This document shows positions 1 to 7,453 of a stretch of DNA of 19,661 nt, piece after piece. Under the pieces are notes generated by a model. It was not told the origin of the DNA, did no database searches, and was given only the letters and a program-made list of their open reading frames with translations. Origin of the DNA: DATHGT01 sp035317605 (GTDB taxonomy: Bacteria > Methylomirabilota > Methylomirabilia > Rokubacteriales > CSP1-6); the NCBI GenBank assembly GCA_035317605.1, contig DATHGT010000169.1, positions 1 to 19,661 of the forward strand, read 5' to 3'. Within the stretch, counting starts at the first letter, position 1. Every line of letters starts with the position of its first letter. The translations under genes were made by a program, and so were the position numbers.

Positions 1-1
1 G

Positions 2-154
2 CTGACCGCGCTCGAAGACAGCGGCCAGCAGGAGATGCTGAACTGGATGTGCCTGGCCGGCGCCATGGCCGAGCTGGGACACAAGCCCAAGGACACCGAG
101 TTCGTCCAGAGCTACATCTTCAACTCGAGCAAGTGCTTCGCGAGCTTCGCCTAG
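2..154 (+). CDS. C-terminal end of a truncated gene, possibly a class III extradiol dioxygenase (LigB-like)
   Basis: An open frame enters from the left edge and ends at TAG 152-154, giving the last 50 residues of a protein. It contains a tryptophan-centred stretch (QQEMLNWMCLAGAMAELG) and ends in CFASFA. The pattern of an acidic residue, then NW, then a GA pair, followed by a short tail resembles the C-terminus of LigB-type extradiol dioxygenases as I remember them. The segment is too short to be sure, and it carries no catalytic residues. It lies on the same strand as the ABC importer that follows, with about 80 bases between its stop and the annotated start of the first permease, so the two could be co-transcribed. 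Confidence 0.5.
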   Translation: MTALEDSGQQEMLNWMCLAGAMAELGHKPKDTEFVQSYIFNSSKCFASFA

Positions 155-233
155 CTCGCAGGGTTCTCCGCTGACTCCGACGCGCCCGTCGGCTCGGCTC
201 GGCCGGCGGGCGCGCTCGCTTCTCGTCCTCGTC

Positions 234-980
234 GTGATCGCCCTCGTGTGGGAGGGCGGCAAGACCCTCTTCTCGATTCCCTCCTACAAGCTGCCGCATC
301 TGCACGAGGTCTTCGGGGATTTTCTGCGGCGGGGGGCGGGCGGCGAGTCGTGGGCGTGGATCATGGCCCAGAACGCGGCGTACACGGCGCTGGAAGGGAT
401 CGTGGGATTCGTCGTCGGAGGCATCGCCGGGCTCGTGCTGGCCATTGTGTTCGCGCACTCCCGGTGGCTCGAGCGCGGGCTCCTGCCCTACGTGATCGCG
501 TCGCAGACCGTGCCGATCCTGGCCATCGCGCCCATGGTGGTCGTGTGGCTCGGCACCTCGTGGGTCTCGAAGGCGGTGATCGCCGCGTACCTCACGTTCT
601 TCCCGGTGACCATCAACGTGCTGCGCGGCCTGCGCGCGGTCGATCCCGACGCGCTGGCCCTGATGCGCGCGCTGGCCGCCACCCCACGGCAGGTGTTCCT
701 GCGGCTGCGCGTCCCCACCGCGCTGCCCTATCTGTTCACGGCGCTGCGTGTCTCGGCCACGATCAGCGTGGTGGGCGCGATCGTCGGCGAGCTGCCGGTG
801 GGCAGCCGCTACGGGATGGGCGTGGTCATCATCAACGCCGCCCAGTACTACAACTGGCGCCCGGCCAACCTGTGGGCGGCCATCCTGGTCTCGGCGCTGA
901 TCGGCATCGCGTTCTACCACGCGGTGGCCGCGGTGGAGCGCCGGATCGTCAGATGGCAGCCCCTCGCGCCCGCGATCTGA
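234..980 (+). CDS. ABC transporter permease, NitT/TauT (SsuC/ThiX-like) family, first of two
   Basis: This is an inner-membrane subunit of a binding-protein-dependent importer. The 248 residues from GTG 234 hold about five hydrophobic helices and the cytoplasmic EAA coupling loop at about residues 144-166 (MRALAAT, then RLRVPTALPYLFTAL), which docks on the ATPase. The family normally starts with a basic segment and a first helix. Here GTG 234 falls inside that helix, and the same frame reads upstream through an Arg-rich stretch (RPSARLGRRARS) back to a CTG at 171 that has AGGG at 160-163 in front of it. I see no ATG, GTG or TTG between the upstream in-frame stop (39-41) and 234, so the true start may be CTG 171. 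It is followed by the ATPase gene and is a paralogue of the permease at 1799-2563, so the pair probably forms a heterodimeric channel. Confidence 0.9.
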   Translation: MIALVWEGGKTLFSIPSYKLPHLHEVFGDFLRRGAGGESWAWIMAQNAAYTALEGIVGFVVGGIAGLVLAIVFAHSRWLERGLLPYVIASQTVPILAIAPMVVVWLGTSWVSKAVIAAYLTFFPVTINVLRGLRAVDPDALALMRALAATPRQVFLRLRVPTALPYLFTALRVSATISVVGAIVGELPVGSRYGMGVVIINAAQYYNWRPANLWAAILVSALIGIAFYHAVAAVERRIVRWQPLAPAI

Positions 981-1033
981 GCGCCCCGCCCGATCCCGCA
1001 CGGCCGCACGGCGACCTCACCAGGAGCGCGCCC

Positions 1034-1795
<762 letters not shown>

Positions 1796-1798
1796 GCG

Positions 1799-2563
1799 GT
1801 GCGCGGCCTCGGCGAATACATCCCGGCCCTCATCGTCTTCGCGCTGGGGATCGCCGCGTGGGAGGCCGCCGTCTTCGCCTTCTCGATCGAGTTCTACCTG
1901 CTGCCGGCGCCGCACGTCATCGTCGCGAGCCTGACCGAGAACTGGCCCGTGCTCGTCGAGTCCGGACTCTACACGTTCACCGAGGCCGTCGCCGGCTACG
2001 CGCTGGGATGCGGGGGCGGCATCGTCGCGGCCATGGCGGCCAGCCGATCGCCCGCCTTCGCGGGGTTGATCCTGCCGTACGCGATCGCGTCGGCGTCGGT
2101 GCCGATCATCGCGCTGGCTCCGCTGGCCATCGTCTGGTTCGGGATCGCTCAGGGCTCGAAGATCGCGATCGTCACGCTGATGACGTTCTTTCCCACCTTC
2201 ATCGGCACCCTGCGCGGACTGCTCAGCGTGTCGCCCGACGCGCTCCACCTCATGCGAAGCTGCGCGGCCACCGAGTGGCAGATCTTCGCCAAGCTGCGGT
2301 TCCCCCACAGCCTGCCCTACGTCTTCACCGCGCTCCGCTCCTGCACGACCCTTTCGATGATCGGCGCGGTGGTCAGCGAATTCTTCGGCGGGCCGGTGAA
2401 GTCACTCGGCGTCTACATCAAGAGCACCGCCAGCCTGTTCCAGACCCGCCAGGCCTGGTCCGCGATCCTGGTGGCCTGCGCGCTCGGTCTCGTGTTCTAC
2501 TTCGCGGTGGCGCTCGTGGAGCGCGTCGCGACCCCCTGGCGCGCCCCCCGCGAGGCCGTCTGA
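1799..2563 (+). CDS. ABC transporter permease, NitT/TauT (SsuC/ThiX-like) family, second of two
   Basis: This second membrane subunit has 254 residues, with an N-terminal helix at about 8-28 followed by roughly five more hydrophobic segments. The EAA loop lies at about residues 152-178 (MRSCAATEW, then KLRFPHSLPYVFTAL) and is clearly homologous to that of the first permease. The start is GTG 1799, only 3 bases after the ATPase stop, with GGGAG at 1786-1790 inside the ATPase gene as ribosome site. Two different permeases flanking one ATPase suggests a heterodimeric channel; many family members use a homodimer. A long hairpin at 2601-2673 separates this gene from the binding-protein gene. No defect is visible. 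Confidence 0.93.
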   Translation: MRGLGEYIPALIVFALGIAAWEAAVFAFSIEFYLLPAPHVIVASLTENWPVLVESGLYTFTEAVAGYALGCGGGIVAAMAASRSPAFAGLILPYAIASASVPIIALAPLAIVWFGIAQGSKIAIVTLMTFFPTFIGTLRGLLSVSPDALHLMRSCAATEWQIFAKLRFPHSLPYVFTALRSCTTLSMIGAVVSEFFGGPVKSLGVYIKSTASLFQTRQAWSAILVACALGLVFYFAVALVERVATPWRAPREAV

Positions 2564-2600
2564 ATCGAGAGCCCTGACTGAAAAGAGAGACTCCAACCGA

Positions 2601-2673
2601 GGGCCAGGTGGCGTCTCACGCCGTGAAACCCCTTTGTCTTTGGGGTTTCACGGCGTGAGACGCCGCCTGGCCC
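2601..2673. repeat. 32-bp-stem inverted repeat (hairpin) between permease and binding-protein genes
   Basis: The left arm 2601-2632 and right arm 2642-2673 are complementary over 32 bases with one mismatch, which is a G-U pair in RNA. They flank a 9-base T-rich loop (TTTGTCTTT). The arm contains the core CGTCTCACG at 2612-2620, ending 12 bases from the loop-side end of the arm. The repeat lies 37 bases after the permease stop and 12 bases before the GGGAGG ribosome site of the binding-protein gene. It could act as a partial terminator, an RNA-stabilising stem-loop or a small mobile palindrome. No T-run follows, so a strong intrinsic terminator is unlikely. Confidence 0.9.
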
Positions 2674-2696
2674 GGTGGGATCCACGGGAGGTGACG

Positions 2697-3704
2697 ATGC
2701 TGACTGGATGGAAGCTCTTGCCGGTGGTGATCGCGCTGCTCGCCCTCGCGCTGCTCCCTGACGACGCCGCCACGCAGGCCGCCGACAAGGTCACGCTCCA
2801 GCTCAAGTGGGTGACCCAGGCTCAATTCGCGGGGTACTACGCCGCGAAGGCGAAAGGCCTCTACGCCGCGGAGAAGCTCGACGTCACGATTCGTCCGGGC
2901 GGCCCCGATATCGTTCCCGAGCAAGTCGTGGCGGGCGGCGGCGCGCAGTTCGGCATCGACTGGCTGCCGAGCCTGCTCTCCGCGCGCGACCAGGGCGCGC
3001 CGCTGACCAACATCGCCCAGGTCTTCGCCCACAGCGGCATGCGCGAGCTCGCCTTCAAGACCTCCGGCATCAAGGGCGCGGCCGACCTGCGCGGACGCAA
3101 GGTCGCGGTGTGGTTCGGCGGCAACGAGTTCGAACTGCTGGCCACCCTCGAGAAGTACAAGATCGACCGGAACAAGGACGTCACCCTCGTCCAGCAGCCC
3201 TTCGACATGAACCTGCTGCTGCAGAAGCAGGTCGACGCCGCCGCGGCCATGACCTACAACGAGTACAAGCAGGTCCTCGACGCCGGCGTGAAGCCCGACG
3301 ATCTCGTCGTGATCGACTTCAACCGCGAAGGCACGGCCATGCTGGAGGACGGCATCTTCACGCGCGCCGACTGGCTGCGCGACGCCAAGAACAAGGCCGT
3401 GGCCGCCCGCTTCCTGCGCGCCTCGCTCAAGGGCTGGGAGGCCTGCCGCGACAAGCCCGCCGACTGCGTGGAGATCGTGCTCAAGGAAAGCCCCGTCCTC
3501 GGCCGCGATCACCAGACCTGGATGATGACCGAGATCAACAAGCTCGTCTGGGGCCCCCCCGCGCCCAAGAGCCCCCTCGGCAAGATGGACCCCGCCGCCT
3601 TCAAGCAGACCGCCGACATCGCCCTGAAGTTCGGCGTCATCAAGAAGGCCGTCGACGCCGGCGCCTACACCCACGAGGTCTGGGAGCTGGCGCAGAAGAA
3701 GTAG
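2697..3704 (+). CDS. ABC transporter substrate-binding protein, NMT1/THI5-like
   Basis: This is the periplasmic binding protein of the importer, 335 residues long. It has a signal peptide (basic MLTGWK, hydrophobic core to about residue 20, likely cleavage near residues 26-30) followed by the NMT1/THI5 opening LQLKWVTQAQFAGYYAAKAK (35-54). The motif GGNEFEL (141-147) is also typical of ThiY-like proteins. Relatives bind formylaminopyrimidine, riboflavin or other small heterocycles, so a pyrimidine- or hydantoin-like ligand is plausible but unproven. I chose ATG 2697 because GGGAGG (2686-2691) lies 5 bases upstream. The frame continues upstream, but only through the hairpin. The gene ends 3 bases from the convergent crotonase gene. 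Confidence 0.92.
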   Translation: MLTGWKLLPVVIALLALALLPDDAATQAADKVTLQLKWVTQAQFAGYYAAKAKGLYAAEKLDVTIRPGGPDIVPEQVVAGGGAQFGIDWLPSLLSARDQGAPLTNIAQVFAHSGMRELAFKTSGIKGAADLRGRKVAVWFGGNEFELLATLEKYKIDRNKDVTLVQQPFDMNLLLQKQVDAAAAMTYNEYKQVLDAGVKPDDLVVIDFNREGTAMLEDGIFTRADWLRDAKNKAVAARFLRASLKGWEACRDKPADCVEIVLKESPVLGRDHQTWMMTEINKLVWGPPAPKSPLGKMDPAAFKQTADIALKFGVIKKAVDAGAYTHEVWELAQKK

Positions 3705-3707
3705 TCG

Positions 3708-4469
3708 TCAGAATTGGCCGTGGCGGCCGGCGCCGGAGGCGAAGCGGCGGGCGCCTTCCTGGCTCTCGCCGGTGTCGGCTGTTGCGTTGCCGAGCATGAA
3801 CTCGTTGGCGAGCGCGGCGGGCAGCGGCAAGCCCATGCCTTCCCACGCCGAGCGGCGGTCGCTGCGGACGCAGTTCGGGGGAAACGCGGCGATCGTTCGG
3901 GCCAGCGTTTCGGCTTCCTCGCGCGCTCGGCCCGCCGGCACCACGCGGTTGGCGAGGCCGAAGTCGAGGGCCTCGCGGGCGTCGACCGGGCGGCCGGTGA
4001 GGATCAGATCCAGCGCGCGTGAGAGGCCGATCAACCTGGGTAGACGGACCGTTCCGCCGTCGATCAGCGGCACGCCCCACCGGCGACAAAAGACACCGAA
4101 TACGGCGGTTTCGCTGGCGACCCTGAGATCGCACATCAAGGCTAGCTCTAGCCCGCCGGCGACCGCGTAACCTTCGACGGCGGCGATGGTGGGCTTGGTG
4201 AACGTCATGCGGCTCGGGCCCATCGGACCGTCGCCGTCGGGGGCCAGGCGGAGTCCGCGCTCCGTGCCGCGGGCCTTGAGGTCGGCGCCCGCGCAGAAAA
4301 CGCCGCCCGCGCCCCAGAGCACGGCCACCCGCAAGTCGTCGTCGCGCTCGAACTCACGGAACGCCTCCGCGAGCGCGCGTGACGCGGGGCCGTCGACCGC
4401 GTTGCGCGCCTCCGGCCGGTCGTTCACGATCGTCGCCACAGCTCCGTTGCGTTCGAGTCGGATCGCCAT
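3708..4469 (-). CDS. Enoyl-CoA hydratase/isomerase (crotonase) family protein with altered active site
   Basis: The protein has 253 residues and a crotonase fold. The first oxyanion-hole motif is VFCAGADLKA (57-66, Ala 60), the central GYAVAGGLELALMCD motif is present, and the second oxyanion glycine is in VFG (Gly 125). Aligning on the GGT..RLPR stretch, the position of the first catalytic glutamate of hydratases (Glu144 of rat ECH) holds Cys 128, and that of the second (Glu164) holds Asp 154. Simple hydration is therefore doubtful, and an isomerase, thioesterase, decarboxylase or other crotonase chemistry is possible. Two in-frame ATGs exist, at 4475 and 4469. The AGAGGG motif (4482-4477) is 1 base from the first and 7 from the second, so I chose 4469. 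It is convergent with the binding-protein gene. Confidence 0.9.
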   Translation of the reverse strand: MAIRLERNGAVATIVNDRPEARNAVDGPASRALAEAFREFERDDDLRVAVLWGAGGVFCAGADLKARGTERGLRLAPDGDGPMGPSRMTFTKPTIAAVEGYAVAGGLELALMCDLRVASETAVFGVFCRRWGVPLIDGGTVRLPRLIGLSRALDLILTGRPVDAREALDFGLANRVVPAGRAREEAETLARTIAAFPPNCVRSDRRSAWEGMGLPLPAALANEFMLGNATADTGESQEGARRFASGAGRHGQF

Positions 4470-4550
4470 GCTCATGCCCTCTCGATGCGGGATAGCGGGG
4501 TTGGCCTCGTCGAGGTCTGGTCCCCGTTCAGCGAATCTTCGATTCTCGGA

Positions 4551-5237
4551 CTATGCGAGCAGCTCGCCGACCGTCGTGAGCGTGTAGCCCTGGTCGCGGA
4601 GGCCGTCGATCATCGCGGGGAGCGCGGCGGCGAGGCGCTCGGGGGCGCCGGGCACGCCGTCGGCGTCGTGGAGGTCGACGATCGCCCCCGCGTGGGCGCG
4701 AGCGAGCACGTGCGTGGTCTGGGCGTCAGCGGGTTGAGCGCGCAGTCCCTCGGGCTGGATGGACCAGAACACGCACGAGAGATTGGCGCGGCGCAGGACG
4801 CCGAACAGCGACGCGTTGACCATGCCCCACGGTGGACGGAAGAAGCGCGGCGCGGCGCCGGTCAGCTCGCTGAGCCATTGCTGGGCGCGGACCACCTCGT
4901 CCTCGGTCCGTCGCGGACCACAGAACCAGAGGCTCTTGTGCGACCAGCCGTGACTCGCGATCTCGTGGCCGGCCGCCGCGATCGCCCGTACCGCGCGGGG
5001 ATGGGCGTGGGCGCGCTGTCCCACGACGAAGAACGTGGCGCGGACGTCACGCTCGGCGAGAGCGTCGGCGATGCGCGGGGTCCACAGGGGATCGGGGCCG
5101 TCGTCGAAGGTGAGCGCGATCCGCCGGCCGAGCGCGGGGCCGCGCCACGTCGCGGCCAGCGTCATCACGTGGGCGCCCCACGCGTAGCCGACCCAGAGCG
5201 CGGCGGCGGCGCCGAGACCCAGCCGGGCGAGCCGCAT
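4551..5237 (-). CDS. Polysaccharide deacetylase (NodB domain, carbohydrate esterase 4), membrane-anchored or secreted
   Basis: This metal-dependent de-N-acetylase acts on cell-envelope or secreted glycans. The 228 residues begin with a short hydrophobic segment (about 5-28, signal or anchor). The NodB domain follows: motif 1 TFDDGPDP (43-50, Asp 45 and Asp 46), metal-binding HGWSH (His 96 and His 100), motif 3 RFFRPPWG (131-138) and the C-terminal IVDLHDADG with His 190. All expected catalytic positions are present. I chose ATG 5237 because GAGGG (5246-5242) precedes it by 4 bases. An alternative ATG at 5288 sits 1 base after the upstream stop but has no ribosome site and adds a low-complexity 17-residue lead. 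It is probably co-transcribed with the glycosyltransferase gene upstream. Confidence 0.9.
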   Translation of the reverse strand: MRLARLGLGAAAALWVGYAWGAHVMTLAATWRGPALGRRIALTFDDGPDPLWTPRIADALAERDVRATFFVVGQRAHAHPRAVRAIAAAGHEIASHGWSHKSLWFCGPRRTEDEVVRAQQWLSELTGAAPRFFRPPWGMVNASLFGVLRRANLSCVFWSIQPEGLRAQPADAQTTHVLARAHAGAIVDLHDADGVPGAPERLAAALPAMIDGLRDQGYTLTTVGELLA

Positions 5238-5289
5238 CAGGCCCTCGCGCGTCGGGGGGGTATGGGGGGAGCCGTAGGGGTCCCTCATC

Positions 5290-6402
5290 TCAATAGGCGA
5301 CGGCCCGCTCGAGGACGAGACTCGCGATGTGACGGCTCGCCTCGGGACGCCTGGCCAGCCGGATCTGCGCGCGCAGACGGTCGAGGAGCTTCGGCTCGCT
5401 GAGCGCGCGCTCGAGGGCCTGGCCCAGCTCTCGGCGCCGGCGGGCGACCAGCGCGATGCCGGCCCGCGAGGCGAACCGCTCGTTGCGGCGCTCCTGACCC
5501 GGCAGAGATCCATAGGTCAGGATCGGCAGCTCGGCGGCCATGGCCTCGGCGAGCGTCATGCCGCCGGCCTTGCTGACGAGGAGATCGGCGGCGGCCATGA
5601 GCGGCCGCACGTCGTCGACGAAGCCGAAGACGCGCAGGGTGCTCCCGGCGGTGAGCCGCCCGATGTCGTCCGCGAGCGCCGCGTCGTGACCGGCCACCAC
5701 CAGCGCCTGCGCCGGCGCGCGCAGCTCCAGCAGCGCGTTCGCCACGTCGCGCAGGCGTCCGAACGACCCCTGCGCGCCCGCCATCGCGAGCACGACCGGC
5801 AGGTCAGGAGAGAGGTCGAGCGCGCGGCGCGCGGCGAGGGGATCGAGCGGGGTCTCGAAGCCCGCGCGCACCGGCACGCCGGTGACGATCACGCGATCGG
5901 GGGCGATGCCGCGGGCCACGAAGTCGTGCTTGACCTCCTGGGCCGCGACGCAGTAGCGGTCGACGCCCGGAGCGATCCACTGGCTGTGGGCGACGAAGTC
6001 GGTGACCACGGTCGTGTGGGGAGGCATGCGCCGGCCCTCGCGCGCCAGCGTCGACAGCGCCACCGTCGGCGTCGCGTGAACGCTCACCACCGCATCGGGT
6101 TTCATGGCGTCGAGCAGCTGGCCCAGCCGAGAGGCGCCGAGGCAGGGCACGCCGAACGCCCAGCGCGAATCGCTGGACAGTCGATCGCCGATGCCGTAGG
6201 CGAACCCCCACACGGCCGGAGCGCGACGCAGGATCGCCGCGTAGAGTCCGCGGGTGGCCCGGTCGAACGCCGGATGCACGAGGTCGCGAAAGTGATCGAC
6301 GACCGTGACCGACGCGCCGGCCGATGTGAACGCAGCGGCCAGGCTCTGCGCCGCCGCGTTGTGGCCAGACCCGTAGCTGGCGGTGAGAATCAAGACGCGC
6401 AT
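5290..6402 (-). CDS. Glycosyltransferase, MGDG synthase/diacylglycerol glucosyltransferase-like (GT28)
   Basis: The protein has 370 residues with two Rossmann-like halves. The N-terminal half opens MRVLILTASYGSGHNAAA, whose GSGH (11-14) is typical of the MGDG_synth/UgtP family. It continues through the VTDF..HSQWIAPGVDRYCVA region, which in this family lies near the lipid-acceptor side. The C-terminal half is a GT28 domain with the nucleotide-sugar motif VSKAGGMTLAEAMAAELP. It probably transfers a sugar from a UDP-sugar to a lipid at the inner face of the membrane. The start is ATG 6402, with only a weak ribosome site. Its stop (5292-5290) sits 1 base before an alternative start of the deacetylase gene, so the two form a pair. 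The donor and acceptor cannot be told from the sequence. Confidence 0.88.
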   Translation of the reverse strand: MRVLILTASYGSGHNAAAQSLAAAFTSAGASVTVVDHFRDLVHPAFDRATRGLYAAILRRAPAVWGFAYGIGDRLSSDSRWAFGVPCLGASRLGQLLDAMKPDAVVSVHATPTVALSTLAREGRRMPPHTTVVTDFVAHSQWIAPGVDRYCVAAQEVKHDFVARGIAPDRVIVTGVPVRAGFETPLDPLAARRALDLSPDLPVVLAMAGAQGSFGRLRDVANALLELRAPAQALVVAGHDAALADDIGRLTAGSTLRVFGFVDDVRPLMAAADLLVSKAGGMTLAEAMAAELPILTYGSLPGQERRNERFASRAGIALVARRRRELGQALERALSEPKLLDRLRAQIRLARRPEASRHIASLVLERAVAY

Positions 6403-6519
6403 CGGCGCTCATCGTAACTTGACGCGGGCGGAACGACTAGAGCCGGTTTCGGAAAGGGGAGAGAAGCCCCGCTCCGGGCGTTGTAAGATGCGGACGAATT
6501 CACGGGGAGGTCCATCGAC
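6403..6519. promoter_or_regulatory. Divergent intergenic region with ribosome site for the carbamoylase gene
   Basis: This 117-base gap separates two divergent genes and should hold both promoters. For the plus-strand gene, GGGGAGG (6504-6510) lies 9 bases before ATG 6520 and fixes that start. TAAGAT (6484-6489) resembles a -10 box, but no -35 box sits at the right distance. A TTGACG at 6419-6424 has no matching -10 at 16-18 bases. The promoter assignment is therefore weak. Confidence 0.35.
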
Positions 6520-7431
6520 ATGGCGCGCTACGTCACGATTGCCGCGGCCCAGCTGGGGGCGATTCCCGAGGGCACCAGTCGCGAGGAGATGGTCGACCGG
6601 ATGCTTGCCTTGCTGGAGCAGGCCGTCGAGCAGAAGGTCGACATCGTCGCGTATCCGGAGCTGGCGCTGACGCCCTACTTTCCCAAGCGCATCCGTGACG
6701 ACTTCGACCAGTTCTTCGAGACCGAGATGCCGCCCAAGTGTCTCGATCCGCTCCTGCGCCGGGCCGGGCAGGCGGGCGTGGTCTGTCACATCGGGTTCGC
6801 GGAGAAGGCCGGCGCCAAGTATTTCAACACCGCGATCCTCACCGACGAGGGGGGCGCGCTGAGCGGGACGTACCGCAAGATCCACCTGCCGGGCGTCACC
6901 AAGCCCGACGGGTACGCGCAGGTGTACGAGCCGTACTTCTTCGCGGTCGGCGACACCGGCTTCCGCGTGTTCCCCACGCGCAAGGCTCAGGTGGGCATCG
7001 CGGTGTGCCAGGATCGGCGCTTCCCCGAGTCGTATCGGAGCCTCGGCGTCCTCGGCGCCGAGGTCGTGCTGATCGGCTACAACACACCGATGTCCCCGCT
7101 GGCCCTCGACCTCAACGAGCTGTCGATGCGCGCCGGCGCGTACCAGAACAACCTCTTCGTGGTCGGCGTGGCCAAGGCCGGGCTGGAAGACGGGGTGGAG
7201 TTCATCGCGGGCAGCTGCATCATCAACCCGATGGGCCAGGTGATCGCGAAGGCGAGCACGTCGGGCGACGAGCTGATCACCGCGCGGCTCGACCTCGACC
7301 AGATGCTGCCCGCGCGCAAGCGCTGGAACTTCCTGGGGCGCCGCCGCCCCGAACACTACGACCTGCTCACCAAGCCAGTTCCGCCCGCATTGCGAGATGA
7401 GCCCGGTTCCTCCGGGCGAGACGAGCGGTGA
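6520..7431 (+). CDS. N-carbamoyl-D-amino-acid hydrolase (D-carbamoylase), nitrilase superfamily
   Basis: This enzyme hydrolyses N-carbamoyl-D-amino acids to D-amino acid, CO2 and ammonia, the second step after hydantoinase. The 303 residues match the usual length and contain the Glu-Lys-Cys triad: Glu 47 in YPELAL, Lys 120 in YRKIHLPG and Cys 163 in AVCQDRRFPE. The two arginines after the cysteine (166-167), which bind the substrate carboxylate in D-carbamoylases, and the motifs FETEMP, GYNTP and LSMRAGAYQN favour D-carbamoylase over beta-ureidopropionase, although the latter reaction cannot be excluded. The start is ATG 6520 behind a strong GGGGAGG. The hydantoinase gene begins 22 bases after its stop, so the two form an operon. 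Confidence 0.9.
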   Translation: MARYVTIAAAQLGAIPEGTSREEMVDRMLALLEQAVEQKVDIVAYPELALTPYFPKRIRDDFDQFFETEMPPKCLDPLLRRAGQAGVVCHIGFAEKAGAKYFNTAILTDEGGALSGTYRKIHLPGVTKPDGYAQVYEPYFFAVGDTGFRVFPTRKAQVGIAVCQDRRFPESYRSLGVLGAEVVLIGYNTPMSPLALDLNELSMRAGAYQNNLFVVGVAKAGLEDGVEFIAGSCIINPMGQVIAKASTSGDELITARLDLDQMLPARKRWNFLGRRRPEHYDLLTKPVPPALRDEPGSSGRDER

Positions 7432-7453
7432 GATGGATCGGAGGATCGAAGGG

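Noticed and set aside
2616..3674. A 352-codon open frame on the minus strand opposite the binding-protein gene
   Set aside because: It has low-complexity Gly/Val/Leu/Glu composition and no motifs, and it mirrors the codons of a clear substrate-binding protein on the plus strand.
6419..6447. TTGACG as a -35 box for the carbamoylase gene
   Set aside because: No acceptable -10 box lies 16-18 bases downstream, unlike the three other TTGACG promoters in this window.
7401..7417. GCCCGG/CCGGGC hairpin near the end of the carbamoylase gene as a terminator
   Set aside because: It lies inside the coding sequence, has no T-run and precedes a gene in the same operon.
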